This document shows positions 31,117 to 40,637 of a DNA stretch of 64,000 nt, in pieces. Origin of the DNA: Sporosarcina sp. ACRSL. GTDB lineage: Bacteria > Bacillota > Bacilli > Bacillales_A > Planococcaceae. The stretch covers positions 124,001 to 188,000 of the forward strand of contig NZ_JAKRNT010000010.1 of NCBI RefSeq assembly GCF_022346605.1. Direction: 5' to 3'. Position 1 is the first letter of the stretch. Every line of letters starts with the position of its first letter. The position numbers were made by a program, and so were the translations under genes. A model generated the notes under the pieces. That model was not told the origin of the DNA and searched no databases. It was given only the letters and a program-made list of their open reading frames with translations.

Positions 31117-33987
31117 TTTTTTTACCGATGCAGCATTTTCAATTAGATCTTTCATTCGTTGTTGATCACGTTCCAATATCGGCTTCAAATAACGACCTGT
31201 ATAGGACGTCTCGTTTTCAGCCACTTGCTCTGGAGTACCCATCGCAATGATTTGGCCGCCTTTATCCCCGCCTTCCGGTCCGAGATCGATAATATGGTCA
31301 ACCGTTTTGATGACGTCCAAATTATGTTCGATCACAAGAACCGTATTTCCTGAATCAACGAGCCTTTGCAATACGACAAGAAGCTTCTCGATATCATGGA
31401 CGTGGAGACCTGTCGTCGGTTCGTCCAAAATATAAAAAGATTTCCCGTTCGAACGTTTATGCAGTTCTGATGCAAGCTTTACCCTTTGCGCTTCCCCGCC
31501 AGATAGCGTCGTTGCTGGTTGTCCGAGTTTCACATATCCGAGACCTACATCAACAATCGTTTGAAGCTTCCTGCTGATTTTAGGGATGTTTTCAAAGAAA
31601 ACGAGAGCATCTTCAACGGTCATGGATAGAACATCCGCAATGTTTTTCCCTTTGTATGTCACTTCAAGCGTTTCGCGGTTATACCTTTTTCCGTGACACA
31701 CTTCACAAGGGACGTACACATCCGGAAGGAAATGCATTTCAATTTTGATGATGCCGTCTCCGCGGCAAGCTTCACAACGCCCGCCTTTCACATTGAAGCT
31801 GAAACGGCCTTTTTTATACCCTCTCACTTTCGCCTCGTTCGTCATGGCGAAAACGTCCCGGACATCGTCAAATACACCTGTATATGTCGCAGGGTTCGAC
31901 CTCGGCGTCCGTCCGATCGGTGATTGATCGATATCGATAACTTTTTCCAATTCCTCGAGACCTGTAACGGATGTAAATTTCCCAGGCTTCTGCTTCGATC
32001 GGTTCAACTTTTGTGCTAGCACTTTGTAAAGAACTTCATTGACGAGCGTACTCTTTCCTGAACCGGATACGCCTGTTACTGCAATGAATTGGCCTAACGG
32101 GAAATCTGCATCGACATTTTTCAAGTTGTTCTCAGAAGCGCCTTTAATGGAGACGACCCTACCGTCTGACGGACGGCGTTCAATCGGTAGTGGGATGAAC
32201 TTCTTACCGCTTAAATATTGACCGGTTAATGAATTCGGATCGGCCATCACTTCCTCTGGCGTTCCAGCTGAAACAATTTGTCCTCCGGCAGCACCTGCCC
32301 CTGGTCCGATATCAATCAAATAGTCCGCAGCAACCATCGTATCTTCGTCATGTTCTACGACAATAAGCGTATTCCCGATATCTCGCATGCTTTCCAACGT
32401 TCCGATAAGTCGGTCATTGTCACGCTGATGGAGTCCGATCGAAGGTTCGTCCAAAATATAGAGGACGCCTGTCAATCTTGACCCGATTTGCGTCGCAAGC
32501 CGAATTCGCTGTGCTTCTCCACCTGACAACGTGCCCGCGGCTCTTGATAACGTCAAATAATCGAGTCCGACATTGACGAGGAATCCTAGTCTTTCGCTGA
32601 TTTCCCGCAAAATGAGCTTTGCGATTTCCGCATCTTTTTCAGAAAGGACGAGACTTTTGAAATAGCGATCCGCTTCCGTAATGGATAATGAAGTCACTTC
32701 TCCGATATGCGTGCTGTTAACTTTAACAGCGAGCGTTTCTTCTTTCAAACGGTAACCATCACAAGTCGGACAAGCTCGGCTCGCCATATATTTTTCCATC
32801 TGTTCGCGAATATAATCGGAAGATGTCTCTTTGAACCGGCGCTCAACGTTTGCAAGTACACCTTCAAAATAGATGTTGTTCGAACGTGTATTTCCAAACT
32901 CATTCGTATATTTGAAAAGGATTTTTTCTTCTTTTGAACCGTAAAGGATAATATGAAGATCCTCATCCGACAAATCGCTCACCGGCACATCCATCGGTAT
33001 TTTGAAATGCTTGCAAATCGTTTTCAATAGCTCCGGATAGTATTGAGAGCTCGTCGGGATCCATGGTGCAATCGCGTCTTCATTTAATGAAAGAGATTTG
33101 TCCGGAATGACTAGATCCGGGTCGACCTCAAGTTTGGTACCAAGACCATCACAATCGGGACAAGCCCCGAAAGGACTGTTGAACGAGAACATACGCGGTT
33201 CCAGCTCACCGATGGAAAATCCACATGCCGGACAGGCGTGATGCTCACTGAACAATAACTCTTCGACATCGATTACATCGACAATCACATTTCCTTCTGC
33301 CAATCGAAGTGCCGACTCCAGGGAATCGCTCAGCCGAGCTTCAATCCCCTCTTTCACAACGATCCGGTCAATCACAACTTCTATCGTGTGTTTCTTGTTT
33401 TTATTCAACTCAATATTATCATCGAGATCGATCACGTCCCCATTGACACGGATCCGGACATACCCTTGCTTTTTAATGTCCTCGATCAGCTTCGCATGCG
33501 TCCCTTTCCTGCCGGAGATGACAGGTGCTAGTATTTGAATTCGGGAGCGTTCCGGTAGCTGCATGATCCGATCAACCATCTGCTCGATCGTCTGAGATGA
33601 AATTTCAATACCGTGATTCGGACATATCGGCTTTCCGACCCGTGCAAATAGCAACCGTAAGTAATCATAGATTTCCGTTACCGTTCCGACCGTGGAACGC
33701 GGATTGCGGCTTGTCGTCTTCTGATCGATGGAAATCGCGGGCGACAGTCCTTCAATCACATCCACATCCGGCTTGTCCATCTGGCCTAAAAACTGCCTCG
33801 CATAAGCGGAAAGTGATTCGACATAGCGCCTTTGCCCTTCCGCATAAATCGTATCGAACGCGAGGGACGATTTCCCCGATCCCGACAAACCCGTCATAAC
33901 GACGAGCTTGTCACGAGGAATGCGGATATTGACATCTTTCAAATTATGAACCCTTGCCCCTTGAATGACGATTTCCTTGTTTTTCAT
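31114..33987 (-). CDS. uvrA: UvrABC excinuclease subunit A
   Basis: Damage-recognition ATPase of nucleotide excision repair. 957 residues: two ABC ATPase modules (Walker [10 protein letters not shown] near 31-39 and GVSGSGKST near 640), two signature motifs ([24 protein letters not shown]), and zinc-finger motifs ([28 protein letters not shown] and CEACRGDG...CEVCHGKRY). Seven bases downstream of uvrB, hence one operon under the SOS box upstream of uvrB. Confidence 0.98.
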   Translation of the reverse strand: MKNKEIVIQGARVHNLKDVNIRIPRDKLVVMTGLSGSGKSSLAFDTIYAEGQRRYVESLSAYARQFLGQMDKPDVDVIEGLSPAISIDQKTTSRNPRSTVGTVTEIYDYLRLLFARVGKPICPNHGIEISSQTIEQMVDRIMQLPERSRIQILAPVISGRKGTHAKLIEDIKKQGYVRIRVNGDVIDLDDNIELNKNKKHTIEVVIDRIVVKEGIEARLSDSLESALRLAEGNVIVDVIDVEELLFSEHHACPACGFSIGELEPRMFSFNSPFGACPDCDGLGTKLEVDPDLVIPDKSLSLNEDAIAPWIPTSSQYYPELLKTICKHFKIPMDVPVSDLSDEDLHIILYGSKEEKILFKYTNEFGNTRSNNIYFEGVLANVERRFKETSSDYIREQMEKYMASRACPTCDGYRLKEETLAVKVNSTHIGEVTSLSITEADRYFKSLVLSEKDAEIAKLILREISERLGFLVNVGLDYLTLSRAAGTLSGGEAQRIRLATQIGSRLTGVLYILDEPSIGLHQRDNDRLIGTLESMRDIGNTLIVVEHDEDTMVAADYLIDIGPGAGAAGGQIVSAGTPEEVMADPNSLTGQYLSGKKFIPLPIERRPSDGRVVSIKGASENNLKNVDADFPLGQFIAVTGVSGSGKSTLVNEVLYKVLAQKLNRSKQKPGKFTSVTGLEELEKVIDIDQSPIGRTPRSNPATYTGVFDDVRDVFAMTNEAKVRGYKKGRFSFNVKGGRCEACRGDGIIKIEMHFLPDVYVPCEVCHGKRYNRETLEVTYKGKNIADVLSMTVEDALVFFENIPKISRKLQTIVDVGLGYVKLGQPATTLSGGEAQRVKLASELHKRSNGKSFYILDEPTTGLHVHDIEKLLVVLQRLVDSGNTVLVIEHNLDVIKTVDHIIDLGPEGGDKGGQIIAMGTPEQVAENETSYTGRYLKPILERDQQRMKDLIENAASVKK

Positions 33988-33994
33988 CGCATGT

Positions 33995-35977
33995 TCACCC
34001 TTCAGCTTTCAATTCTAATATCGTATCACGCAATTCGGCCGCTCTTTCGAAATCAAGCGCTTTGGCCGCCTCTTTCATTTCCTTTTCGAGAGTCGCGAGC
34101 AATTTCACTTTATCAGCTTGCGACAACTTCTTGCCCTTCGTCACTTTTTCAACTGCAGATCTTTCATCCTCGGCAACTTGAGTTGCCCTGATGACATCGC
34201 GTACTTCTTTTTTGATCGTCGTCGGCGTGATGCCATGCTTTTCATTGTAGGCAATCTGGATTTCCCGGCGTCTTGCAGTTTCATCGATCGCCTTTTTCAT
34301 CGAATCCGTATAACGGTCTGCATACATGATCACTTTTCCTTCTGAGTTACGAGCCGCCCGGCCAATCGTTTGGATAAGCGATCGTTCAGAACGGAGGAAT
34401 CCTTCTTTATCCGCATCTAATATGGCAACGAGCGATACTTCAGGAATATCGAGCCCTTCCCTTAACAAGTTGATGCCGACAAGAACATCATAAGTACCTA
34501 AACGGAGTTCCCGGATGATTTCAATCCGCTCTAGTGTTTTTACTTCAGAATGCAAATATTGAACTTTGACGCCGATGTCCTTCAAATAGTCCGTCAAGTC
34601 TTCGGACATCTTTTTCGTCAACGTAGTAATCAATACCCGTTCATTCCGTTTCGTACGCTCATTGATTTCCTCGATTAAATCATCGATTTGCCCTTCAATT
34701 GGCCTTACCTCGATAATTGGATCAAGCAACCCAGTCGGTCTAATAATCTGTTCCACCATCTCAGGTGTATGCTCAATTTCATACGGACCTGGAGTTGCGG
34801 AGACGTAGATTGCTTGGTTTGCATATCTCTCAAACTCCTCGAACATCAGTGGCCTATTATCCAAAGCGGATGGCAGACGGAAACCATGGTCGACTAACAC
34901 TTGTTTCCGTGCTTGGTCACCGTTGTACATCCCGCGGATTTGCGGCAATGTAACGTGGCTTTCATCAATGACGATGAGAAAATCATCCGGGAAATAGTCT
35001 AGCAATGTGTATGGAGTTGCTCCTGCTGGCCGTAATGTCAAATGCCTTGAATAGTTTTCGATTCCGGAACAGAAGCCCATTTCCCGCATCATCTCCAAAT
35101 CGTACCGGGTGCGTTGCTCCAACCGTTGTGCTTCCAAAAGTTTATCTTCCTTACGCAATACGGCTAACCGTTCTTCCAATTCCGCTTCGATGTTGGCAAT
35201 TGCCTTCACCATTTTCTCTTCTCCTGTGACGAAGTGGGATGCCGGGAAGATTGCGACATGTTCACGTTCACCTAAAATTTCTCCTGTCAGTGCATCCACT
35301 TCCCGGATTCGGTCGATTTCATCGCCAAAAAATTCAATACGGATGCAATGCTCGTCTTGTGAAGCCGGGAATATTTCGACGACATCCCCTCTCACCCGGA
35401 AAGTACCCCGAATGAAATTGATATCGTTTCTTGAGTATTGGACGTCGACGAATCGGCGGAGAAGTTCATTCCTGCCAATTTCCATCCCAGTCCGAAGAGA
35501 GACGACGTGCTTGCCGTACTCCTCAGGCGAACCGAGGCCGTAAATGCAAGAGACGGACGCTACGATGAGCACATCGTTCCTTTCAAATAAAGCTGACGTT
35601 GCCGAGTGACGCAGCTTATCGATCTCATCGTTGATCGTCGCGTCCTTTTCTATATAAGTGTCCGTGTGCGGAACATATGCTTCCGGTTGATAGTAATCGT
35701 AGAAACTGACGAAATACTCGACCGCATTATTTGGGAAAAACTCTTTAAACTCGCTATACAATTGGCCAGCGAGTGTTTTGTTATGTGCAATGACGAGTGT
35801 CGGTTTATTAATTTCCTTAACGACGTTCGATACAGTGAACGTCTTCCCTGTTCCTGTCGCACCTAAAAGTGTCTGATGCTTTTTGCCTTCTTTGATGCCT
35901 TCTACAAGTTTTGAAATGGCTGTAGGCTGGTCGCCTAACGGAACGTAGGGAGCACGTAAATCGAATTTCTGAACCAT
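33995..35977 (-). CDS. uvrB: UvrABC excinuclease subunit B
   Basis: Central helicase-like subunit that verifies damage and recruits UvrC. 660 residues: Walker A GATGTGKT, beta-hairpin region [16 protein letters not shown] Walker B, helicase motifs V/VI ([18 protein letters not shown]) and the C-terminal UVR domain ([22 protein letters not shown]) that binds UvrC. First gene of uvrBA. B. subtilis has csbA before uvrB; it is absent here. Confidence 0.98.
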   Translation of the reverse strand: MVQKFDLRAPYVPLGDQPTAISKLVEGIKEGKKHQTLLGATGTGKTFTVSNVVKEINKPTLVIAHNKTLAGQLYSEFKEFFPNNAVEYFVSFYDYYQPEAYVPHTDTYIEKDATINDEIDKLRHSATSALFERNDVLIVASVSCIYGLGSPEEYGKHVVSLRTGMEIGRNELLRRFVDVQYSRNDINFIRGTFRVRGDVVEIFPASQDEHCIRIEFFGDEIDRIREVDALTGEILGEREHVAIFPASHFVTGEEKMVKAIANIEAELEERLAVLRKEDKLLEAQRLEQRTRYDLEMMREMGFCSGIENYSRHLTLRPAGATPYTLLDYFPDDFLIVIDESHVTLPQIRGMYNGDQARKQVLVDHGFRLPSALDNRPLMFEEFERYANQAIYVSATPGPYEIEHTPEMVEQIIRPTGLLDPIIEVRPIEGQIDDLIEEINERTKRNERVLITTLTKKMSEDLTDYLKDIGVKVQYLHSEVKTLERIEIIRELRLGTYDVLVGINLLREGLDIPEVSLVAILDADKEGFLRSERSLIQTIGRAARNSEGKVIMYADRYTDSMKKAIDETARRREIQIAYNEKHGITPTTIKKEVRDVIRATQVAEDERSAVEKVTKGKKLSQADKVKLLATLEKEMKEAAKALDFERAAELRDTILELKAEG

Positions 35978-36006
35978 AAGAGCCCCTCCCCTAATGAATT
36001 ATCTTT

Positions 36007-36034
36007 ATTTTAACATAGACAGTGCAAAGACCAA
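36007..36034 (-). promoter_or_regulatory. Probable uvrBA promoter
   Basis: TTGGTC and TAAAAT with a 16-base spacer on the minus strand, 30 bases before uvrB. Just upstream lies the LexA box. Confidence 0.5.
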
Positions 36035-36043
36035 AGAAATAAG

Positions 36044-36057
36044 AGAACGTATGTTTT
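36044..36057. promoter_or_regulatory. LexA (DinR) SOS box of uvrBA
   Basis: AGAACGTATGTTTT, close to the Gram-positive SOS consensus CGAAC-N4-GTTCG, located about 10 bases upstream of the -35 of uvrB. Confidence 0.75.
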
Positions 36058-36082
36058 AAAAAGTTTTTCATATAATAAAAAC

Positions 36083-36268
36083 CGTTGATTTACGCTACAG
36101 TCGGACGCTTTCCGCGGGCGTCGCTTCAGCCAATTGAACCACGAAGAGTTCGATTTGCCGTATTTCTGCGTTCTTTGCAGAAATTAAGGCATCCTGCCAT
36201 AGCCTGCTCGCAACGCTGCGCTTGTGCTCGCAAACGCCGTTCTTCGTGACGGCTTTTTTCAATCAACT
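36083..36268. repeat. Chimeric interspersed repeat, copy 2 (partial)
   Basis: The left 40 bases (GTTGATTTACGCTACAGTCGGACGCTTTCCGCGGGCG in two blocks) match the head of the ~130-bp repeat found at 22050, 40401 and 42270. The remainder differs: a hairpin ATTTCTGC-GTTCTTT-GCAGAAAT (36162-36184), CACGAAGA/TCTTCGTG inverted arms, and a plus-strand GCCGT/ACGGC hairpin with T-run ending in CAATCAAC. It looks like one element inserted in or fused to another. Confidence 0.6.
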
Positions 36269-36295
36269 AAGTCCATACAACTCAGCAACGAATAA

Positions 36296-36359
36296 AAAAT
36301 AAAAATAAAAAGCGGGTCTACACAGCTAATCGTAGGAACGACTAGCGGGCAGCCCGCTT
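36296..36359 (-). terminator. Terminator of the IDEAL-protein gene
   Basis: AAGCGGG/CCCGCTT base stem enclosing a second hairpin (CTAGTCGT/ACGATTAG), followed by TTTTATTTTTATTTTTT on the minus strand. Confidence 0.8.
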
Positions 36360-36367
36360 GCATTTGA

Positions 36368-36601
36368 TCAATTTTCTTCTAGCTTCATTAATTCATCCGT
36401 CAACTCATTGAAGGCGTACTCGTCCTTTTCATCAAGTGCGAGATCGATTAGCTTCAAGAGACGTTTTTTCGTTTGCTCTCGATGAATATGGTTCAGGAAT
36501 AGATCCATATAAATATCATTTAATAATCTCTCCGCTTGAAGCGAAGTACTATTTTTTCCCACGGCTTTTAAAAACTCGGCATATGAATAATTGTTTTCCA
36601 T
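36368..36601 (-). CDS. IDEAL-domain protein
   Basis: 77-residue protein with a C-terminal IDEAL-type motif (TKKRLLKLIDLALDEKDEYAFNELTDEL). The domain is common in Bacillales ComK-degradation adaptor-like and regulatory proteins; no enzymatic residues. The ATG at MENNYSYAEF is about eight bases after AGGGG; upstream residues in the frame are not conserved in character. Single gene between ecsB and uvrBA with its own terminator. Confidence 0.82.
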   Translation of the reverse strand: MENNYSYAEFLKAVGKNSTSLQAERLLNDIYMDLFLNHIHREQTKKRLLKLIDLALDEKDEYAFNELTDELMKLEEN

Positions 36602-36700
36602 CTCCCTCACCCCTGATGCCTTTTTTCCATTATACATAAATTCCAGGAGCAGTTGCAAGGTTTTTGAGAATATTCTATTTTTATTTTTTCAGTTCATTGT

Positions 36701-37912
36701 TCAAGCTTCTTCTGTTTTTCCATTCGAAACACGTAATGTCACTTCAGAAACGATGAGTACAATAACCGACAAAATGACAGGTGTTATTGCAATTCCGATC
36801 GTGAGAAGACCTGTCGCCAAGACAAAAATTGCCTGAAGCAATTGAACGCCGCTGACCGTTTTGCGGATGGCAGGCACTCTCGTATTGTCCATTTCCGGGA
36901 AAAGCATATCCATTCGGAAATCATCGCCCGCCCGTAATGCATGGACCAATTGGATTGATGAAGCGAACGCTAACGCTCCGATAAAAATATAAACGACAAT
37001 CGGGAACGGAATGAGGGCGACCCCAATAACTGACAAACCTGTCAATCTGACCCAAAGCCAAAAAATATCATCCGTCCTGACAAGCGTTCTTCGCAATAAA
37101 TAGCGCTGCGGTGACGTTTGTCCGAATTGTGCAGAACGCATCAGGAATCCGAGCCATGCACGGCGGCTCACCGATCCTTTCAAATGAGGAACGTCGGTGA
37201 AATAATTGGCAAACCGGTAGAAACGCATCATCCGATTTTGTTCGACTGTAATGAAATGCTCGTATGGAAATGGATTTGCTGCACTTCTTTTCTTCCAATA
37301 TAAATAGTAGACAGCCATTAATAAGCCGATAAGCGGAACGAAATAAGGGCTGCCCGCTAGCATTACATATAAAAGTAATGCCGCTAACACGAACCGGACA
37401 ATCCAATCTTTCCATATCCCTTTCCCTTCATTGGCACGACGGTAATGGAATTCGGATTCGACATACAACCATTTTACAAGAAAAATGACGACGGCAGTCA
37501 AAATGAGTTGTTGTTTGCCTCCTGCTCCCGTAGCCGATAATAAAGGAAGGAACACAATATATAATAATAACGGTACTGGTAACTGCGAGAAGAAAGTATA
37601 GCGTAAAGAACGCCTCATATAGTCATCGAGCTTTTTCTCAAGCGGAAGGAAAAAGACGATATCCGCAGGTTTCATTAACGTCACGGGTGTCCCTATACAT
37701 AACGCAGCACCGATGACAACAGCCGCAATGATAGCAGAAGGAAAATCTGATGGAACTTCTTTCAACCATTCACTATATGCATAACCACCCGCACCGATCG
37801 TGAAGAGGAGAACGATTGCCAAATGGCCGGTAAAGACGAATTTCATGTACTTTTGCAGTTCCGTCATGTAATGAACAAACCGATTTCCCCATATTTCACG
37901 CAAGCTGTTCAT
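36701..37912 (-). CDS. ecsB: ABC transporter permease EcsB
   Basis: 403-residue membrane protein with about nine or ten hydrophobic helices. Homologous by context and features (REIWGNRFVHYMTELQKYMKFVFTGHL at the N-terminus) to EcsB, permease of the Ecs exporter that affects protein secretion, competence and intramembrane proteolysis by RasP in Bacillus. Its start overlaps the ecsA 3' end by about 17 bases. The chosen ATG is nine bases after GAGG; another lies two codons upstream. Confidence 0.92.
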   Translation of the reverse strand: MNSLREIWGNRFVHYMTELQKYMKFVFTGHLAIVLLFTIGAGGYAYSEWLKEVPSDFPSAIIAAVVIGAALCIGTPVTLMKPADIVFFLPLEKKLDDYMRRSLRYTFFSQLPVPLLLYIVFLPLLSATGAGGKQQLILTAVVIFLVKWLYVESEFHYRRANEGKGIWKDWIVRFVLAALLLYVMLAGSPYFVPLIGLLMAVYYLYWKKRSAANPFPYEHFITVEQNRMMRFYRFANYFTDVPHLKGSVSRRAWLGFLMRSAQFGQTSPQRYLLRRTLVRTDDIFWLWVRLTGLSVIGVALIPFPIVVYIFIGALAFASSIQLVHALRAGDDFRMDMLFPEMDNTRVPAIRKTVSGVQLLQAIFVLATGLLTIGIAITPVILSVIVLIVSEVTLRVSNGKTEEA

Positions 37913-38645
37913 GATCATTATCCTCGGTCATCGAAATATAGAGTTCGTCCAATGAGGCGTTTGGCATGTTGAACGCTTTCCTCAAGTCATCCATCGTGCC
38001 TTGCGCCCTCACACGTCCCTCATGTAGCACAATAATCCGGTCACAATATTTTTCAGCAGTGGAAAGGACATGGGTGGACATCAAAATAGAAGCACCATCC
38101 GCTTTCCTTTCGGATATTTGATCGAGTAACGATCGGATGCCGATTGGGTCAAGACCGACAAACGGTTCATCGATAATATATAAGGAAGGTTCCACTAAAA
38201 ATGCGCATAAGATCATGACCTTTTGCCGCATCCCTTTTGAAAAATGCGACGGAAACCAATTCAAACGCTTCTCCATCATGAATTCTTTTAATAGTATTTC
38301 AGCACGCGCTTCATACGCATCACGGTCTAGTCCATACGCCATCGCTGTGAGCTCAAGATGCTCTTTCAATGTGAGTTCTTCATATAAAATCGGTGTTTCC
38401 GGAATATATGTGAACGCTTTACGATACACTTCAGGGTTTTCACGAAATGTAACGCCATTCACGACAATTTCGCCTTGATGTGGATTCATGAGGCCGATAA
38501 TATGTTTAATCGTTGTACTTTTCCCGGCTCCGTTCAAGCCAATTAAACCGACTAACTCACCTTTGCCGATTTCAAATGAGAGCTCATGTAGAACGGGTCT
38601 ACGTGTATATCCACCTGTCACTTCTTTTACTTCAAGAATTGCCAT
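37896..38645 (-). CDS. ecsA: ABC transporter ATP-binding protein EcsA
   Basis: 249-residue ATPase with Walker A GLNGAGKST, signature FSKGMRQKVMI, Walker B LYIIDEPFVGLDP and H-loop MSTHVL. Powers the Ecs exporter together with EcsB. The ATG giving MAILEVKEV is six bases after GGAGG. The gene is divergent from hit, as in B. subtilis. Confidence 0.95.
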   Translation of the reverse strand: MAILEVKEVTGGYTRRPVLHELSFEIGKGELVGLIGLNGAGKSTTIKHIIGLMNPHQGEIVVNGVTFRENPEVYRKAFTYIPETPILYEELTLKEHLELTAMAYGLDRDAYEARAEILLKEFMMEKRLNWFPSHFSKGMRQKVMILCAFLVEPSLYIIDEPFVGLDPIGIRSLLDQISERKADGASILMSTHVLSTAEKYCDRIIVLHEGRVRAQGTMDDLRKAFNMPNASLDELYISMTEDNDHEQLA

Positions 38646-38799
38646 AACCATCCTCCATTCTTGCTTTCATTTTACCAAATTGTGAACGTAAATGCTTTGT
38701 CCATCTTTCACGTGTTACAAGAAATTATGCTACACTTGTGTCATTAATGAGTAGTTCTCCCATTTACACAATAAGAAGAAGCGGAAAGGATGAACGCAA

Positions 38800-39228
38800 A
38801 TGACATCATGTGTGTATTGTAGAATTATTGAAGGAACCCTTCCTAGCGAGAAAATCTATGAGGATGAGCACGTCATCGCCCTTATGGACATCATGCCTGT
38901 GACGAAAGGGCATCTATTGCTTATTCCAAAAAAACATTTGGAAAACCTTTATGAATTTACCGAAGAAGAGGCTTCCCACCTATTTTCGGTCGCTCCGAAA
39001 ATTGCGAACGTCTTAAAAGAGGAATTTAAGCCTGCGGGGATGAATTTGCTGCAAAACAACGGAGCACCTGCCGGCCAAGCCGTCTTCCATTTCCATATGC
39101 ATTTCATTCCAAGATATGATGAAACGGATGGATATCATTCGAATTGGAATCCAAAGGTTGAAGAATTTACTCAAGATCGGATCAAAGAAATCGCACAACA
39201 GATTCGAAAACGATTCGGAAATGAATAA
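38800..39228 (+). CDS. hit: HIT-family hydrolase
   Basis: 142-residue histidine-triad protein; His97, His99 and His101 form the HFHMHF motif that hydrolyses nucleotide phosphoramidates or AMP-lysine type bonds. The N-terminal Cys pair (CVYC) suggests a zinc site in some family members. Divergent from ecsAB. The precise cellular substrate is unknown. Confidence 0.93.
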   Translation: MTSCVYCRIIEGTLPSEKIYEDEHVIALMDIMPVTKGHLLLIPKKHLENLYEFTEEEASHLFSVAPKIANVLKEEFKPAGMNLLQNNGAPAGQAVFHFHMHFIPRYDETDGYHSNWNPKVEEFTQDRIKEIAQQIRKRFGNE

Positions 39229-39287
39229 CCCCTTGCCAGTTCATACTATTAGCTGTATACTTTTCATAAGTTTTCGCTGACGATCAC

Positions 39288-39341
39288 GAGGATACGTCAG
39301 GAGAGCCAAAATAGAGCCTAGTTGAGGAGAGATGAGAATTG
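39288..39341 (+). promoter_or_regulatory. Candidate TRAP (MtrB)-binding site overlapping the trpP start
   Basis: In the leader RNA, GAG or UAG triplets start at 39314, 39319, 39324, 39329 and 39334, an exact five-base period (two-base spacers), and further GAG/UAG triplets lie upstream at 39288, 39301, 39303 and 39312. The run covers the ribosome site and ends at the TTG start codon. In B. subtilis TRAP bound to tryptophan blocks trpP translation by the same means. Confidence 0.8.
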
Positions 39342-39863
39342 AATACAAGAAATCTTATGTTGATGGCGCTTTTAGTAGCTGTCGGCGCAGCATTATACTT
39401 AGTTATCCCTGGTTATGGGGAAGGTATGAAGCCTGACTTCATGCTGACGATGATGTTCATCGGAATCTTTTTATTCCCAGATGTTAAGAGCGTCTTTTTG
39501 CTCGGCGCGACGACGGGAGTCATTTCAGGGATCTTCACAAGCTTCCCCGGAGGATTCATCCCGAATATTATCGATAAATTCATTACGGCGTTTGCCATCT
39601 ATGCGGTTATCGTCCTGCTTCAAAAAGCCGCGAATCATTTGATCACTTCAACAATTATTGCTTGCTGTGGAACTCTGTTATCCGGAACAATCTTTCTATC
39701 TGTCGCCATTTTCGTCATGGGCGCGAAAGTCCCATTTGGCTTGTTGTTCGTAACAGTCGTCCTTCCTGCAGTTGCGATGAACGGGATTGCATTTTTCATC
39801 ATCTACCCGATCATCAAGACAATGTTGAAGCGTACCTCATTCAAAACAGCATTATCCAACTAA
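39339..39863 (+). CDS. trpP: Tryptophan transporter TrpP (YhaG)
   Basis: 174-residue membrane protein with about five helices, matching the tryptophan-uptake family (MNTRNLMLMALLVAVGAALYLV...GMKPDFMLTMMFIGIFLFP). The start codon is TTG; the ribosome site GGAGAG precedes it by six to nine bases and is embedded in a run of (G/U)AG triplets. It should bring tryptophan into the cell and be translated only when TRAP is unloaded. Followed by a strong terminator. Confidence 0.93.
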   Translation: MNTRNLMLMALLVAVGAALYLVIPGYGEGMKPDFMLTMMFIGIFLFPDVKSVFLLGATTGVISGIFTSFPGGFIPNIIDKFITAFAIYAVIVLLQKAANHLITSTIIACCGTLLSGTIFLSVAIFVMGAKVPFGLLFVTVVLPAVAMNGIAFFIIYPIIKTMLKRTSFKTALSN

Positions 39864-39867
39864 TAAC

Positions 39868-39902
39868 AAAAGCTTTTCCCTTAGGGGGGAAAGCTTTTTT
39901 CA
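39868..39902 (+). terminator. trpP terminator
   Basis: AAAGCTTTTCCC/GGGGGAAAGCTTT hairpin and T-run five bases after the trpP stop. Confidence 0.85.
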
Positions 39903-39978
39903 TTTGCCCAGAACTGTTTGCCATGTTTTAATTAATATATGAAAAGGAATACTATTCAAAATGAAAGGAGTGCATTTC

Positions 39979-40341
39979 ATGAAAGCATCTACGTTTCTAG
40001 CAGGACTCATTGCAGGATCAGTGACGGCCGCTGTCACTGTGTTATTCTCCACTCCACAAACAGGCAGCGAAATCCGCTCGTCCGTTAAAAGCGCTTCAAC
40101 CGACATGAAGCATAAATTGAATGACGTTAAAGGAAAAATTTCCGAGTTGAAAAATTCAATTACACATATGACGAAGGAAGCGAAAGAATTGGTTCCGGAA
40201 GCCGTTAATGGAATTAAAGGATCGATTGAACAATGGCAAATCTCTACGGAAAGTAACAGACTCAAACTCGAAAAGGAACTTTCCGCGATCCAAAACTCGC
40301 TCGCTGAACTCGAACAAACCATTGCGGCACAGCAGAAATAA
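39979..40341 (+). CDS. yhaH: YtxH-domain protein (YhaH-like)
   Basis: 120-residue protein: an N-terminal hydrophobic segment (about 3-22, FLAGLIAGSVTAAVTVLFSTPQTG with the glycine pattern of YtxH proteins) and a helical, probably coiled-coil, remainder with alternating charged residues. Presumed membrane-associated stress or sporulation protein; function not known. Start ATG is eight bases after GGAG. Position between trpP and scoC matches yhaH. Confidence 0.85.
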   Translation: MKASTFLAGLIAGSVTAAVTVLFSTPQTGSEIRSSVKSASTDMKHKLNDVKGKISELKNSITHMTKEAKELVPEAVNGIKGSIEQWQISTESNRLKLEKELSAIQNSLAELEQTIAAQQK

Positions 40342-40354
40342 AGAATATGTCTAT

Positions 40355-40388
40355 AGACAAACTCAAAATATGTTGAGTTTGTCTTTTT
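40355..40388 (+). terminator. yhaH terminator
   Basis: Perfect 12-bp stem AGACAAACTCAA with a six-base loop and TTTTT on the plus strand. Confidence 0.9.
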
Positions 40389-40400
40389 CCTGTAATAAAA

Positions 40401-40526
40401 ACATTGCTTTCCGTTCTGGCGCTCGCTTTCCGCGGGCATGGCTTGAGCCTCCTCGTCCGCTTCGCTACCTGCGGGGTCTCAAGGCTCATGCTATTCCCGC
40501 AGGAGTCGGCGCCTGCACTCCAAGCA
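40401..40526 (+). repeat. Interspersed GC-rich repeat, copy 3
   Basis: Head TTTCCGTTCTGGCGCTCGCTTTCC, middle CTCCTCGTCCGC and CTACCTGCGGGGTCTCAAGG, tail CAGGAGTCGGCGCCTGCACTCC given in part here. Same family as 22050; inverted relative to the copy at 42270. It forms the left border of the accessory island. Confidence 0.75.
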
Positions 40527-40570
40527 ACTTAGCTTCTATATATAATGTTTTCTTTATAATATTACCAATC

Positions 40571-40614
40571 AAAAACCCCCGGGTAAGCACTGTTTAAGTG
40601 TTAACTCGAAGGTT
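40571..40614 (-). terminator. Terminator of the BNR-type accessory gene
   Basis: AACC...TAACACT/AGTGCTTA...GGTT hairpin ending in GGTTTTT on the minus strand, 24 bases beyond the stop. Confidence 0.65.
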
Positions 40615-40637
40615 TAATAAAAAGTAAGCAGCTTTTA

